From contig JACCGJ010003206.1 of assembly GCA_013407085.1 (NCBI GenBank), positions 62,001-126,000 of the forward strand: DNA of 64,000 nucleotides, in the 5' to 3' direction. Shown here one piece after another: positions 22,001 to 31,000 of this stretch; within the stretch, counting starts at the first letter, position 1, and each line of letters opens with the position of its first letter. Under the pieces are notes generated by a model, which saw only the letters and a program-made list of their open reading frames with translations, was not told the DNA's origin and did no database searches. Source of the stretch: Atriophallophorus winterbourni. Its lineage: Eukaryota > Platyhelminthes > Trematoda > Plagiorchiida > Microphallidae. The position numbers and the translations under genes are program-made.

Positions 22001-25000
22001 TTGAATGCCACTGTTGCACAGGGTTCGTACAACGAACCACGATGTTCAAACAGAGAATCGCAAAGTGATTCGTGGTCTAGCACTCAAGGCGCTTATGGAT
22101 GACCAAAGCGATGTGTTGCTCACATTCCCCGAAATTTCACTCCACTACCGGTTTCTGGGGAATGTGAGCAGCACATCACTTTGGTCATCCATAAGCGCCT
22201 TGAGTGCTTGACCACGAATCACTTTGTGATTATGTGCTTGAACATCGTGGTTCGTTATACAAACCCTATGCAACAGTGGCATTCATGTATAACCTTGTTT
22301 ACCGCTTTTCCACTGTTCCACTGTCTGCACCTGATGACGGCAAACAGCCAGAAACCGGTAGTGGAGTGTAATTTCGGGGATTGTGAGCAGCACAAAACAG
22401 ATGGATAGTTATTATCGTTCAAAAGCTTTATACTCTCATCAATCAGATTTTCATCACTCGTCACGTGCAGGTGTAAATAGCGAAAAGTACACTCTGCGCT
22501 TGGCGCAGAGGTCAACTTGGTTCCACGTCGGTGTCGAGACAACAATCCTCGCGGTCACAGTATGACTGATCGATTTTTTCACTGTGTTGGATCTCGTGAC
22601 GCTGTTACACGTTTTAGTAGCCTGAATTGGGCCGGCCGTTTGAGAGATGAGCGTTTGGTCGACTGGTCGATATAGCTGCGTTTGAACTGGTGATTTCGTC
22701 GGTAACCACACAAGATAGAAAACCGAATCACGTATCAAAATGTGTAGCTTCACGTGATCTTTGCAATGATGGCAAAAACCGTATAATAGTTAGCCGTGGG
22801 AAAACTTTTGCGAGCGTGAGCAAACTGATATATTTGTGTCAAAACGGTAACTTTGCTATAATCGAAAGTAACACTCAATTCTTGTAATGGTATAAATCCG
22901 AAGAGGTTCAGCGAAGATATGACCAAAAGTGTCAGAGCAACAAAAATGCGACCGCACCTCAGAAAAAAGGTACAAACATTGATTTTGTGATTACCCACAT
23001 CCATCAATGAACTCAATTCACGATTCACATACTTTATTGAGACCCAAAATGTGAAAAGATATTGTGAAAGCATATTGGACAATTAATAATCGCTGTATTT
23101 CAAAGATGCATGCACATTTCACAATGATAATATGTTTTATGAATTTTGAAACAGTATTAGACCCAATTTACCTAACCTTCTTTCACTAAATTTTACAGTC
23201 TGGTCCAGGCTCAATATTGGCATGATCCAACAGAGGAATTTGAATTTAGAAACAAATCCCAATTCTTAGCTGACATAAACCAAGAGAATGTAAGTTCAAT
23301 TAACAATCCGTCGAGTTTTAGCGGGTCAACGAGACGTATCGCACAAACCTGCGACGCGCGCAAGCGTTTGTCATGGTCCGCTTCATGAAAGACACGGTTT
23401 TGAAGCCAAGCATATCAGAAGTAAGAAGCTTCTTATTATGCAGACAGTAACGTTTCCATTGTTATTAAAGTCGTGTGTGATGGAAATGCATGCAAATGAG
23501 CTTTTTTTCGTAATATTATCGTTTTAATCGAAGTTAAACAATAATTGCTTCTGTTTGAACGAGGTACCTTAAAATTGAACGTGGATTACACTTAAATGCG
23601 ACACTAGGTGTCCACAAAGCTTTGCAAGCTAATTTGATGTGGTATATGTTTGATTTACTGACACAAAATAATCCCTCTTTAAGCGTGAGCAGTATTTCTA
23701 ACGTTTACTGAAGTTAAGTGACTGCAATTCCACTGTTATAAGGCTCACTGAACCTAATCTTACTGTTTCCGTCTGATGATGACAAACAACCAGAAACCGT
23801 TTGTTGAGGATTTGAGCGAAACTGTACTTTGACTTTAATTCAAGTTCCAATGTGGATAAATATAAATGTACATTTTCTAGAGATGGCATCGCAGCTGATT
23901 CGCGTAAAGATCAATTGGACGAAAATCGGGTGCTACAGCATCTCCCAAACCGTTTGTTTAATAAAAGCTCCCAATTAATTGAAAATGACTTGATTGTGTG
24001 CTCCATTCCATCTACTGTTACAAACCAAGACTGACTTTGGTCGTTTATCATCATTCGGAAAAAGGTAGAGAATTCAACCATCATATGTTTGTGATGAACA
24101 TCCATTGTCGACATTTACCGAAGGAGGCCAACATCTGTTGACATCTTCGTCAATGCCTTTGACTGGACCATATTTTTTCCTATAATGAAAATGCACTTGA
24201 ACCAACCTTTGCTATAGAAACCGCGTTTAGTAGGAGATTTATTCATTGCAACCATGTGTCGAACGCCAGATGGACGGAAGTGAAGGCACTTCGCTTACGG
24301 GACCGCACACATGACGTGCATACAAGATGCACATTTCGGCTTTTGAGAATCTTATTTTCTGCTCACCTGAAGTTAGCAAATCTCATGACTTGCTTCGTGC
24401 TACTCACGCTGGCCAGATACAATCAGTGTGCTGGATATCCGCTTGGTTTGAAACAATGAAGTAACGATAGACTAAGCTTGATTATTAAACTTGCGTATAT
24501 GCAAGATATGCACAACCAATCTATTCAACCATACGAAAACACTGGGCTAGTAAAACGCGTGCTTGCATTGAACAATGTCTATTCATCCTAAGTTAGCTTA
24601 TAAATCGACGTTTCTAATTGTGAAAGAATTATAATTTTATTCACGGTTTTATTCAACAGTGGTTCGGGTATTATGACCCTATGAGCAGCGAGAAGGTGCA
24701 TACTTTGGAGGAATCCCAACTATACAAAGAGGTGAGTAATAGGATTTGAGATTCCATTGGAATATCCTATCTTTTCCTGAAAATTTCAATTTGTCCCACT
24801 AAATAATTTTTCATGGATCATGATGCTATATTAGGCATTCAATCAAGAAGTCAGTTCACACTAGGTGAAACATCATTCCGGTCTTAACGTCTAATACATT
24901 GTGACTAGAGAACACTAGTTTTGACGTCGATCAAGTCACCCCGCTTTCCGTACAGCCGTCGATTGTTTTATGATGCACACCGTAAGTACAATGTGGAACA

Positions 25001-28000
25001 CGTTAACCACAATACAGGAAGGCGCCAATTCGTCAAGCGCAATCGATAACAAATCACACACACAGTCACCTTATGAATAAAGGCATCACTCCGATCTGAT
25101 ATAATAGACGATTTCGTGTCAAACGTTTCCATTGGAGCCAACGCAATGTTGGGCACTTTAGACCTAACTTGATCAATTGCATATCAATCAATAGCTTGTT
25201 ACATTCTCCATTAGGTTTCCTTTCTAAAGGTGTTGTCACTCGAATAGTTCTCGTAAGATTATTCAACATACAAGATTCAAGAACTTATGGTATAAAAACT
25301 TGTAGCTGTACAATACCATAGGATATTTGTATAAGGACAATAAATATATACAAAAATTGAGGTATTAGGAAGATCAACGGTTTTGTAGTTAGAAAAAATA
25401 TCATGTATTATCTCGGTCTGTTGACAAATATTCGTTAGGATAATTAACGTGTAAAGTTGCTCAGTTAAGTTATATAAACGGGACAAAGGGCAGAATTACT
25501 ACGCATAAATATATACAGTTTGTTCTTTAAAATCATGATCTTTCGAAGCAACTTTTATTATTGTGGCATTCGAGGTGGACGGTTTTGGCTTTAAGGCGTA
25601 TTTAACACTCTCCTGGGTGTACTGTTGAAACAATTTAACCTTTTTAGGAGCATGGATTGGTGGTTGTGAAATTGAGCAAATTCGTTTGTTCAATCTAAAT
25701 GTTTTATGCTTGATTAGTGGCTCTATAGAATTATATTTATTTTCGAGTCTCTGCAGTCATTACAAAAATAACAATCGGGTGAATAATTGTCATCTTACAT
25801 GAGCCATACACACTCATCAGTCAAAGTCTCGTCAAAATTCCCATGTACGTGTATCCGCAAAAAGTACATTTAACCGAAACACACTTACCGGATCCAGGCC
25901 ACGAAAGTTTCGTGTCACTGTCGGGTGAACAATCCTGGTAGTCACAGCCGGATCGATAGATTTCCTTGTCTGTGTGTTGAATCTCGTGACGCGGTCACAC
26001 GTTTTGGTAGACTGAATTGGGGCGGCCGGCTGAACGCTGGGTGTTAGATCGACTGATCGAGTTGGCTGTTTTCGAACTTGTGATTTTGTAATCTAACAAA
26101 AATAATCCCGATAACTCGTGAACTACAAAAGTTAGAATACAAAATCGGGTATCAAAATATGTAGCTTGATGCGATCTTTGCAATGATAGCAAAAATTTGT
26201 ACGATAATTAGCCATAGAAAAAGTTTGCGCGCTTGAGATGTTTACGACAAGTTGATAACTTTGCTGCTGATTGTCTGATAAGTTCGAAACGTATGAATTG
26301 CGATGGCTATTTTCGAGATTAACACAGTGTTCTTAAAATGATATAAATCAGAACAGATTCTGCGAAGATTTGAAACCATGTGACGTCTGGGTTTGTGACT
26401 TTACCAATATTCAAGAATTTGTGATATAAAAAAGCTCGTAGCTGTACAACACCATAGGAAATTCGTATAAGGACAATGAATATATATATATATATATAAT
26501 AAATTGAGGCACTACGAAGATCGACAGTTTTGCAATTAGAAAAAATGTTATGTATAGTCTCGGTATGATTGAAAAATTTTCGTTTGGATAAAGGTCATGT
26601 TATATAAACGAGATGTAGGGTGGAATTACTACTCATAAATATATCCAATTTGTTCCTGAAAATCCTTTCACTCGATGATTGTACAACATCTGACGTTAGG
26701 GAGTTCCATAAGAAACAAACGCTCATCGAATAGAAGAACCGACGGCAGTTCCGGTGAGAATGTGGAATATCAAATGCCAGAAAGAGCGATATTATTTTCG
26801 CAATAAAATTGTGTCAACTGAAGGATACTCATTAAGACCTCTGTTTCAAGTGTGTGGTGAGAAAGTGATACGCGGACATACCATATCCATTTAAATCCCA
26901 AGTTCACGTATTGTTTGTTAGTGCCATTCTTCGAATTAGGCGCTATCTTTTTCTGGAATTCCCTACTTCAATAGGTAGTGGAACGGCTAAACTTAGCGAT
27001 GGAATAGTCGTTAATCTCTTATCTTATTACCAGTTAGTTGTTCAACTTAGTTCATACATTTCCGGAATTCGAAGTTTTTTTTAACAATCTGCTTTAACTT
27101 AACGGTTAGCAAATCTTTAATTTTAAGATATGAAGACTTTTCGGTACTGTTAGTACTATCAGCATTTTCAACACTGCGACTTTCGATATAGCATGATGGA
27201 TAATCATTTACACTCAGCAAACTTCGTAACAGCGTATGGCCTTGTGTCAAATTCAATTCAGCGCAAATCTGACTTGCTCGTATGAACACGATATTTGCCA
27301 AGTTGCTTTCCAGCTCCATTAAGACTGCGTACATAAAGTGCGTATATTGGGCAGACCATGCTGATGTTCGAAAAACCGTCTGGTCATGATTTCATCAGGT
27401 CTCGTCAGTAAAATATGGAGAAGAGCCAATCTTCCATTGTTTTCCAGTTTGTAAGTATCACGGCCATCAGTAAAGTTAATGAGTAACTTTAAACAGTCAA
27501 TTGAAAAAAAACATCATTCATATACATATTAAGATCATAATTACCGCATTCGATGGTCCTTACTCCAGTTCAGTACTATAGGTATGCCCATGACAACTTC
27601 ATTGGTTTGATGATAACTTTTGACATTGAAAAGAACGCAACGATTTGAAAGAATTGCTATTACAATGTACAATGAATGCAACGTTTATTATCACCAAAAC
27701 TGCGGAACACTTGGCTCAGTTGCGCTGATTGGAATAGAATTAACGAAATTACGCATGAAAGAGAATAGGCAATAGTAAGCTTTCCGTTCAAAATACTATT
27801 CCCAGTATCTGCAACCAAATATATTAGCTGGTCGCCTTATGCTTCTGTTATGCTTGTGTGATCGCGGATCATATTATAAGAAAAATATATTTCAAATATT
27901 AAGTTGCTCCAGAGAATGTAGTTTAAGCTCAGCAGCAGTAGTATATCGTATTTAACCGACAAGTGAGGAGCGCTCAATTGTAGAGTTTTCCTTGAACATA

Positions 28001-29054
28001 GATCGGCATATTGCATTTTTGTGTTCTCTAGATATCAGAATAAGATTGAACCTGTTCGTTAAAAACGATTCAGATAACTTGCTGTATATCAGAGCAGAAC
28101 TGACAGACTGATAACAAGTGAATCGATTCAGCGCGCAGATGCTTGGCGAACACGTTGAATTCCAAAGCAAAATGTAAAATATCCATAGTGAACCGTCCCC
28201 TCCCATTGATAACTGAACTTTCATTTTTATTGTGGCGCTCTCATCCCCATACCTTACACACCACTACCGGTTTCTGGCTGTTTGCCGACATCAGGTAGAG
28301 ACAGTAAAATCAGATTCAGTGAACCTTGAAACAACGGTAAAGTGGTAAACAAAGTTATACTTGTATACCACTGTTAAATAGGGTTCTTGCAAAATACGAC
28401 GATGTTCAAATACAAAGTGATTCCTGGCGAAGCGCTCGAGGATATTACTTACGTTTCAGCCTGGCTATCAACGTATAGAATTGTGACTGCTGTATCTTTG
28501 CTAAGCTCAACCGGATATACTATGTGGTTTTGTGTTGATAGAGTTCAATGAAAAAGTGAATTTGGGAAGTTAGAATACGAAGGCATCCACTTTAACATCT
28601 AAACCAATTTTTGTTTAGCAATTATATTAATAATCTTATCAGCAGAGATTCCATTTATGCACACAGACTGCCTCAAAACACATGTTATTTCACCCCAGAT
28701 GTGCTAGGGTCTGACGGTTACTGGACCCTCACATCCTAATCGGGCTCAACGTTAGGAAGAATAATGCAAAATGAAAAGGAATAAATTTATTCGCCCCAAA
28801 TTGTGTATGACCTCGATGTTGTTATTTTAAGCAGTTTGCATGTATGTTAATTAATGTTATCGTTTAATGCTCACGGTATCAAATGAACCATTCATTCGCC
28901 TTAATTTCCACAGGATCGACTCGGATTAAAAATGCTCGCCGACACAAATCGACTGCATTTTCTGCAAGTGGACAGCGATCATTTACAATTCGGCCTCAAG
29001 TGGTTTGAAGAAGAGATTGTGCGTAAATTTATTGTGAAAACTGAACAAAATTAA
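12869..29054 (+). CDS. PPT1: palmitoyl-protein thioesterase 1 (PPT1-like), six exons
   Basis: Lysosomal hydrolase that removes thioester-linked fatty acids from cysteine residues during protein breakdown. Exons: 12869-13066, 20304-20608, 23199-23289, 23322-23420, 24660-24731, 28914-29054. All junctions are GT-AG and phases match, giving 301 codons plus stop, close to the 306 of human PPT1. Residues 1-18 form a hydrophobic signal peptide. WHGMGD (27-32) is the family start motif. The nucleophile Ser is in GLSQGG (~103), the Asp in MKDTV (~222) and the His in SDHLQF (~278), matching human S115/D233/H289. Two N-glycosylation sites (NKS, NET) sit where the human enzyme has them. Introns 1, 2 and 5 are full of transposons. 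It looks intact and expressed; no clear AATAAA was seen after the stop. Confidence 0.93.
13067..13169. other. start of PPT1 intron 1
   Basis: Intronic sequence before the CR1 insertion; the reading frame continuing past the donor is not conserved with thioesterases. Confidence 0.6.
13170..14590 (+). pseudogene. CR1 LINE ORF2 fragment in PPT1 intron 1
   Basis: Broken reverse transcriptase. It shows [14 protein letters not shown] (~13360), [14 protein letters not shown] (13566-13607, catalytic Asp), then after a shift [20 protein letters not shown] (~13740-13800). The second catalytic motif (FADD) is lost: the site reads LFGGES. Post-RT segments follow to [19 protein letters not shown] (~14472-14528). 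Many stops and shifts; dead copy. Confidence 0.8.
14590..14665 (-). ncRNA. R2-type hammerhead relic
   Basis: On the - strand it reads ...AACACGAAGCCGGTCGAGG followed by the R2 downstream flank (TGTGATGGAAATGCATGCA). The CTGATGA half is destroyed. Relic of the family seen at 55922 and 56515. Confidence 0.45.
14704..14905 (-). repeat. CR1 3' end with AAGGTTTC tail
   Basis: Tail repeat (AAGGTTTC)x3 at 14711-14737 followed by TTTTTAATGGTCTAAAAAGC, the 3' end of a CR1 subfamily on the - strand. Confidence 0.6.
14915..15040 (+). repeat. R2 unit fragment and CR1-tail repeat
   Basis: GTGATGAAAATGCATGCAAA (14944-14963) is the segment that follows the R2 ribozyme elsewhere. A second (AAGGTTTC)n tract lies at 15017-15040. 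Confidence 0.4.
15215..15385 (+). repeat. CR1 3' untranslated end with tail
   Basis: Matches 29785-29945 (TTTACTGTAAAGTATTTGC, then GACCATTAAAACCTTGAAT) and ends in a degenerate 10-bp tail repeat (TTGAATTACA). Confidence 0.65.
15526..15578 (+). ncRNA. R5 hammerhead in 5' pseudo-LTR of PLE
   Basis: CTGATG at 15534 is followed by stem II ATCATC/GATGAT (loop TATCTC) and an intact GAAAC. A9 is replaced by T and stem III reads ACTT rather than ACGT. Probably inactive. Confidence 0.6.
15962..16310 (-). repeat. CR1 3' fragment inserted in the PLE
   Basis: Tail (ATTCA)n at 15962-15988 followed by ATTTAATGGTCTAAAAAGC. Read on the - strand it runs from ~16310 to a LINE tail. It separates the PLE N-terminal remnant from its RT. 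Confidence 0.65.
16311..17715 (+). pseudogene. PLE reverse transcriptase and GIY-YIG endonuclease remnant
   Basis: The frame from ~16325 reads [16 protein letters not shown]..., then [20 protein letters not shown], the PLE RT N-terminal motif. Catalytic RT motifs downstream are unreadable. After ~17230 comes [15 protein letters not shown], the linker typical of PLEs. The frame 17355-17714 holds the GIY-YIG nuclease with [20 protein letters not shown], then FAHQFDW and [11 protein letters not shown], which match the conserved tail. 16560-17230 is heavily mutated. Confidence 0.8.
17777..17826 (+). ncRNA. R5 hammerhead in 3' pseudo-LTR of PLE
   Basis: CTGATGA (17785-17791), a 7-bp stem II TGTCATC/GATGACA (loop TAGTCT), then AAAC where GAAAC is expected, then ACGTC: stem III ACGT with cleavage after GTC. 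Stem I pairs TTG with CAA. One core G is missing, so activity is doubtful. Confidence 0.65.
17960..18600 (-). pseudogene. CR1 ORF1 fragment with PHD-like zinc finger
   Basis: On the - strand, 18590-18354 encodes a Cys/His-rich stretch ([12 protein letters not shown] ... CYVCSVC) with PHD-finger spacing. 18210-17974 continues with [19 protein letters not shown]. Similar sequence occurs at 25270-25050, and this resembles the ORF1 of CR1-type LINEs. The family call for ORF1 is from general knowledge and is moderate. Confidence 0.5.
18601..18833. other. unassigned, possible continuation of CR1 ORF1 region
   Basis: An open - strand stretch (18818-18624) ends near a donor-like GGTAAGTG, but nothing in it is recognised. 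It may belong to the CR1 5' region. Confidence 0.3.
18834..19488 (-). mobile_element. truncated PLE unit, inverse copy of 8164-8817
   Basis: Reverse complement of the 8164-8817 unit over its whole length (CCGAGTAAAA at 18834 to GCCTTTAATC at 19488), with scattered substitutions. It includes the GIY-YIG core, damaged here near 19310. The identical end points of both copies mark a discrete element. Confidence 0.75.
19555..19597 (+). ncRNA. R1 hammerhead ribozyme
   Basis: Stem I CCAC/GTGG, CTGATGA at 19560-19566, short stem II, GAAA, stem III ACCGGT and cleavage triplet GTA. In R1 the closing pair of stem II (10.1-11.1) is C/A, not G-C, so cleavage may be weak. Confidence 0.65.
19676..19730 (+). 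mobile_element. 55-nt CR1 3' tail insertion with 10-bp TSD
   Basis: TAAGCTAAATGCTTTTTAGA... ending in (ATCACTTTGA)n is flanked by ATCGCTTTGT at 19666-19675 and 19731-19740. Removing it joins the R1 unit exactly. Confidence 0.85.
19831..20303. other. end of PPT1 intron 1
   Basis: AT-rich, no recognised repeat; ends in a pyrimidine-rich acceptor TTTCTTCCAACAG. Confidence 0.5.
20304..20608 (+). CDS. PPT1: PPT1-like exon 2 with nucleophile serine
   Basis: 305 nt, enters in phase 0, leaves in phase 2 (CA|GTGAGT). Contains [20 protein letters not shown], the nucleophile elbow, and [16 protein letters not shown], matching the human ISVGGQHQGVFGLPRC block. Acceptor CAACAG at 20298-20303. Confidence 0.93.
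20609..21049. other. start of PPT1 intron 2
   Basis: No recognised feature. Confidence 0.5.
21050..21860 (-). pseudogene. CR1 ORF1 fragment, esterase/gag-like part
   Basis: On the - strand, 21536-21264 reads [10 protein letters not shown] ... [19 protein letters not shown], a block I know from ORF1 of CR1/Perere-type LINEs. 21257-21069 repeats the [11 protein letters not shown] motif. The segment ~21540-21860 is paralogous to 25550-25790. Confidence 0.55.
21899..21940 (-). ncRNA. R1 hammerhead ribozyme
   Basis: Reverse complement gives CCAC-CTGATGA, stem II GGC/GCC with C/A closing pair, GAAA, ACCGGT, then A-GTGG. Same design as 19555. Confidence 0.65.
22326..22367 (+). ncRNA. R1 hammerhead ribozyme
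   Basis: GCACCTGATGACGGC...GAAACCGGTAGTGG; stem I CAC/GTG, stem III ACCGGT, GTA triplet. Partner of the - strand copy in the inverted dimer. Confidence 0.65.
22408..22950 (-). pseudogene. CR1 ORF1 N-terminal and 5' region fragment
   Basis: Continues the CR1 interrupted by the R1 dimer. It is paralogous to 25790-26390, with shared blocks such as GATCTTTGCAATGATRGCAA and CTGAATTGGG. No intact frame. Confidence 0.55.
22951..23198. other. end of PPT1 intron 2
   Basis: No recognised feature; acceptor TTTTACAG at 23191-23198. Confidence 0.6.
23199..23289 (+). CDS. PPT1: PPT1-like exon 3
   Basis: 91 nt completing a split His codon, then [20 protein letters not shown] and FLADINQEN, matching the human QAEYWHDP...FLADINQE block. 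Contains an N-glycosylation site (NKS). Leaves in phase 0. Confidence 0.93.
23322..23420 (+). CDS. PPT1: PPT1-like exon 4 with catalytic aspartate
   Basis: 33 codons, separated from exon 3 by an intron of only 32 nt (23290-23321, GTAAGT...TTTTAG). It encodes [10 protein letters not shown] and [19 protein letters not shown], aligning with human INESY...FVMVKFLNDSIVDPVDSE. Contains the triad Asp and an NET glycosylation site. Confidence 0.92.
23465..23520 (+). repeat. R2 unit fragment
   Basis: GTCGTGTGTGATGGAAATGC (from ~23470) then ATGCAAATGAGC: the segment immediately 3' of the R2 cleavage site. Confidence 0.45.
23715..23835 (+). ncRNA. R1 repeat end with degenerate hammerhead
   Basis: CTGATGA at 23773, CCAGAAACC then GTTTGTTGAGG. 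Stem III is broken (ACCGTT). Preceded by the R1 body (GGCTCACTGAACCTAATCTT). Confidence 0.55.
23836..24084. other. intronic DNA
   Basis: No recognised feature. Confidence 0.4.
24085..24140 (+). repeat. RTE-like LINE 3' end
   Basis: GTGATGAACATCCATTGTCG then CGAAGGAGGCCAAC matches the 3' end at 7440-7480. Very short 5'-truncated piece. Confidence 0.55.
24141..24659. other. end of PPT1 intron 4
   Basis: No recognised feature; acceptor ATTCAACAG. Confidence 0.5.
24660..24731 (+). CDS. PPT1: PPT1-like exon 5
   Basis: 24 codons, [20 protein letters not shown] then LYKE, matching the human [24 protein letters not shown] block. Donor GAG|GTGAGT, phase 0 both ends. Confidence 0.92.
24960..25262 (-). 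pseudogene. CR1 ORF1 fragment
   Basis: Aligns with 18000-18220 (shared GGTGTTGTCACTCGAATAG). No intact frame. Separated from its other half by a CR1 tail insertion. Confidence 0.45.
25263..25500 (-). repeat. CR1 3' end inserted into CR1 ORF1
   Basis: Starts on the + strand with ACAAGATTCAAGAACTTATGG (tail side), then AGCTGTACAATACCATAGGA, the CR1 3' untranslated region also seen at 26410. Confidence 0.65.
25501..26395 (-). pseudogene. CR1 ORF1 and 5' region, paralogue of 21540-22950
   Basis: Long paralogy with 21540-21860 and 22408-22950. At ~25765-25780 it carries the empty site for the R1 inverted dimer. Frames are broken. Confidence 0.55.
26400..27000 (-). pseudogene. CR1 LINE 3' end
   Basis: Tail TTCAAGAATTTGTGATATAA at 26412, AT microsatellite at 26478-26500, then the reverse complement of the ORF2 C-terminal region (cf. 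9500-9700). Confidence 0.65.
27001..28234. other. PPT1 intron 5 sequence, nothing recognised
   Basis: Small open stretches on the - strand (27334-27047, 28224-27952) resemble no family I know and lack splice context. Treated as noncoding. Confidence 0.4.
28235..28440 (-). repeat. R1 hammerhead repeat, one unit
   Basis: Full R1 body on the - strand from the ribozyme (28259-28299) to GAAGCGCTCGAGG. Confidence 0.75.
28259..28299 (-). ncRNA. R1 hammerhead ribozyme, A9 changed
   Basis: Reverse complement reads CTACCTGATGTCGGC: A9 of the core is T. Stem III ACCGGT and stem I intact. Likely inactive. Confidence 0.55.
28441..28913. other. end of PPT1 intron 5
   Basis: No recognised feature; acceptor TTAATTTCCACAG. 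Confidence 0.5.
28914..29054 (+). CDS. PPT1: PPT1-like exon 6 with catalytic histidine and stop
   Basis: 46 codons and [23 protein letters not shown] then SDHLQF, matching human [26 protein letters not shown]. It ends KTEQN, a slightly longer C-terminus than human. Confidence 0.93.
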   Translation, partial: DRLGLKMLADTNRLHFLQVDSDHLQFGLKWFEEEIVRKFIVKTEQN

Positions 29055-29169
29055 CTTTTTATTTCGGAAATCTGTTGAAGTTGATTGATTTCAATTTTTT
29101 GATATGTATAACTGTTTACATAATTTAATATTCAACATAAAGCAATTGCAGCTATGCACGATTTTTTCT

Positions 29170-29945
29170 ACTAGGTTTTGTTTTCCAGTGTGAGATACAT
29201 CGTTGTATGAGGTTATACATATCATTTGTGCATCAAGCCTAAACATGTTCAAGGCTGAACTTGATAAGTAAATGTTTTCAAGGATTCAAGGATTTGTGGT
29301 TAGAAAAGTTAATACTTACTTAACGGTATGAATAAAAACATGGAAACTACAATGGTATAAAAGCAATAGAGTATATCAAAGAGTAAGGCTCACGAATGAT
29401 GTTCGTTTGCAAGTGCAAGTCCAATTGCGCTTTAAAAATTGACAGGCAAGGAGAGTCCACCACATGTTAGGGTAGGGAATTCCAAAGAAATATAGTACGT
29501 ACGGCGAAAAAAATGGCGCCGACAATAAATACGGACTGAGAGCAATATTTTTTCGCAGCCAAGGAGCCCAGACCTCTACCGCATACTCCATCGTAGGGCG
29601 AAGGTAGACATTCATTATCCTTCCCGAGAGAATCTTCCAAACATTCTTCGATAGATAACTAACAATCTGTTGGCCCGTCGATATATATTCTTGCAGAGCA
29701 CTGTGCTCTTTATGTTTCCGCTAATCCAAGATCTTTTTCTAACGAGCTCCATGCTAGGTTTTCAGTTCAATATGTCCAAATCAAACTAAATCAAACCTCG
29801 CGCCTGAATACACGCGCTGACTTTCCATATTGATAAACATGTGTTGTTTTTATGCATTCCCTATATTTTTAACCTATGTTTACTGTAAAGTATTTGCTTT
29901 TTGGACCATTAAAACTTTGAATTACTTTGAATTACTTTGAAATAA
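29170..29945 (+). repeat. CR1 3' end (+), split by a second CR1 (-)
   Basis: 29215-29272 and 29785-29942 are two parts of one + strand CR1 end (AACATGTTCAAGGCTGAACTT; later TTTACTGTAAAGTATTTGC and (TTGAATTACT)n tail). Between them lies an opposite-strand CR1 (29273-29785). Confidence 0.65.
29273..29785 (-). pseudogene. CR1 LINE 3' end nested in another CR1
   Basis: Tail TTCAAGGATTCAAGGATTTG at 29278. On the - strand 29615-29540 encodes NVYLRPTMEYAVEVWAPWL, the conserved post-RT block. Truncated and shifted. Confidence 0.7.
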
Positions 29946-30121
29946 ATATGTCAGTATTTACATTTATCAAAACCAAAAAACAGTAATTTAATTCTACATT
30001 GTTTCGCTTCAGCAAATCAGTTTTCCATTACATTCAACCTTTTACTTAACAGTCATTAAGTGAAAACAAACAGTCCTTTTCAAAATTAGAGGATAACATT
30101 TTTTACAATTGGGGCCGCGGT

Positions 30122-30157
30122 AAGAAGAAAAAAGAAGAAGAAGAAGAAGAAGAAATT
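30122..30157 (+). repeat. GAA microsatellite
   Basis: (GAA)n/(AAG)n run between the two host genes. Confidence 0.8.
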
Positions 30158-30490
30158 GACTTTATTCGTTTAAACAAATTTTCAGCATTTGCGAAAATTT
30201 CGCCAAAATTATTTTTAAAATGACAAACAGGTCACAACCTCAGGTTACAATTTGTAAAATGCACGATATTTTTTGTCCATCTTGATTGAAACCTCTGGAC
30301 AAAAGCTTCAATATAAATCACGTAATTCGTTCAAACAGTGCGCGTCCCAAATTGACCTCCGTTGATAGAAAATCAGGATGCATTTCGTAACCAGATATCG
30401 CTGAAATGTAATGAAAAAATCGGATAAAAACGTGTGGAGAAATTAATTTTATGCGCGCCGGATTTGAAGGTCCCACATTTCGAGGATATC
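30158..30490. other. intergenic DNA
   Basis: No recognised feature. Confidence 0.4.
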
Positions 30491-30494
30491 AATT

Positions 30495-30785
30495 TCGACG
30501 TAGTGGTGTGTAAGTGATGGGGATGTGAGCACCAAAATATATTGGTCATTTATAAGCGCTTCAAGTGCTTGACGAAAAATCACATTGTGATTCTGTATTT
30601 TAACATCGTGATTATTTGTAAGAACCCTGTTTAACAGTGACATACAAGTATAACTTTGTTTACGACTAAATTACTGTTTCAAGGCTCAATGAACCTGATC
30701 TTACTAACTCCACCGGATGACGGCAAGCAGCCAGAAACCGCTAGTTGTGCGTAAGGGATGGGGATGTTAGCACTAAAATATAGAA
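30495..30785 (+). repeat. R1 hammerhead repeat, unit plus start of next
   Basis: GTAGTGGTGTGTAAGTGATG at 30502 and the matching position at 30743 give a ~241-bp period. The ribozyme at ~30704-30750 is degenerate (CGGATGA; GAAACCGCTAG). Confidence 0.7.
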
Positions 30786-30794
30786 TGTGATTAG

Positions 30795-31000
30795 TGTTGG
30801 CCTCCTTTGGTCGACGCCGACCTTGGATGTACATCACAATCGCATGAATTTTCATGTTCTACAGCTTTTTGAATGACTAAACAGTCCGATTCGGGATGAA
30901 CAATCTCTCCCGCAGCGCTTGCAACGATAGGTAAATCTCTGTTGTATGCCGGTGGCGTGATCTGCGTTCAGCAGCCAATAGATATATCTGCTCCTTCCCA
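30795..31000 (-). repeat. RTE-like LINE 3' end
   Basis: Reverse complement of the 7290-7480 segment (GTACATCACAATCGCATGAA; finger region CTCCCGCAGCGCTTGCAACG). Confidence 0.65.

Larger units (their letters stand above)
21849..22407. mobile_element. R1 head-to-head inverted dimer with 12-bp TSD
   Basis: Inserted DNA 21861-22395. The left arm (- strand R1) carries a ribozyme at 21901 and a half ribozyme at 22142-22158. The sequence then switches abruptly at ~22158 to + strand R1 with a ribozyme at 22326. AACAGATGGATA flanks both sides (21849-21860, 22396-22407). The paralogous CR1 at ~25765-25780 lacks the insert. Confidence 0.8.

Noticed and set aside
26478..26500. AT run as a regulatory TATA cluster
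   Set aside because: Plain AT microsatellite in a CR1 3' untranslated region.
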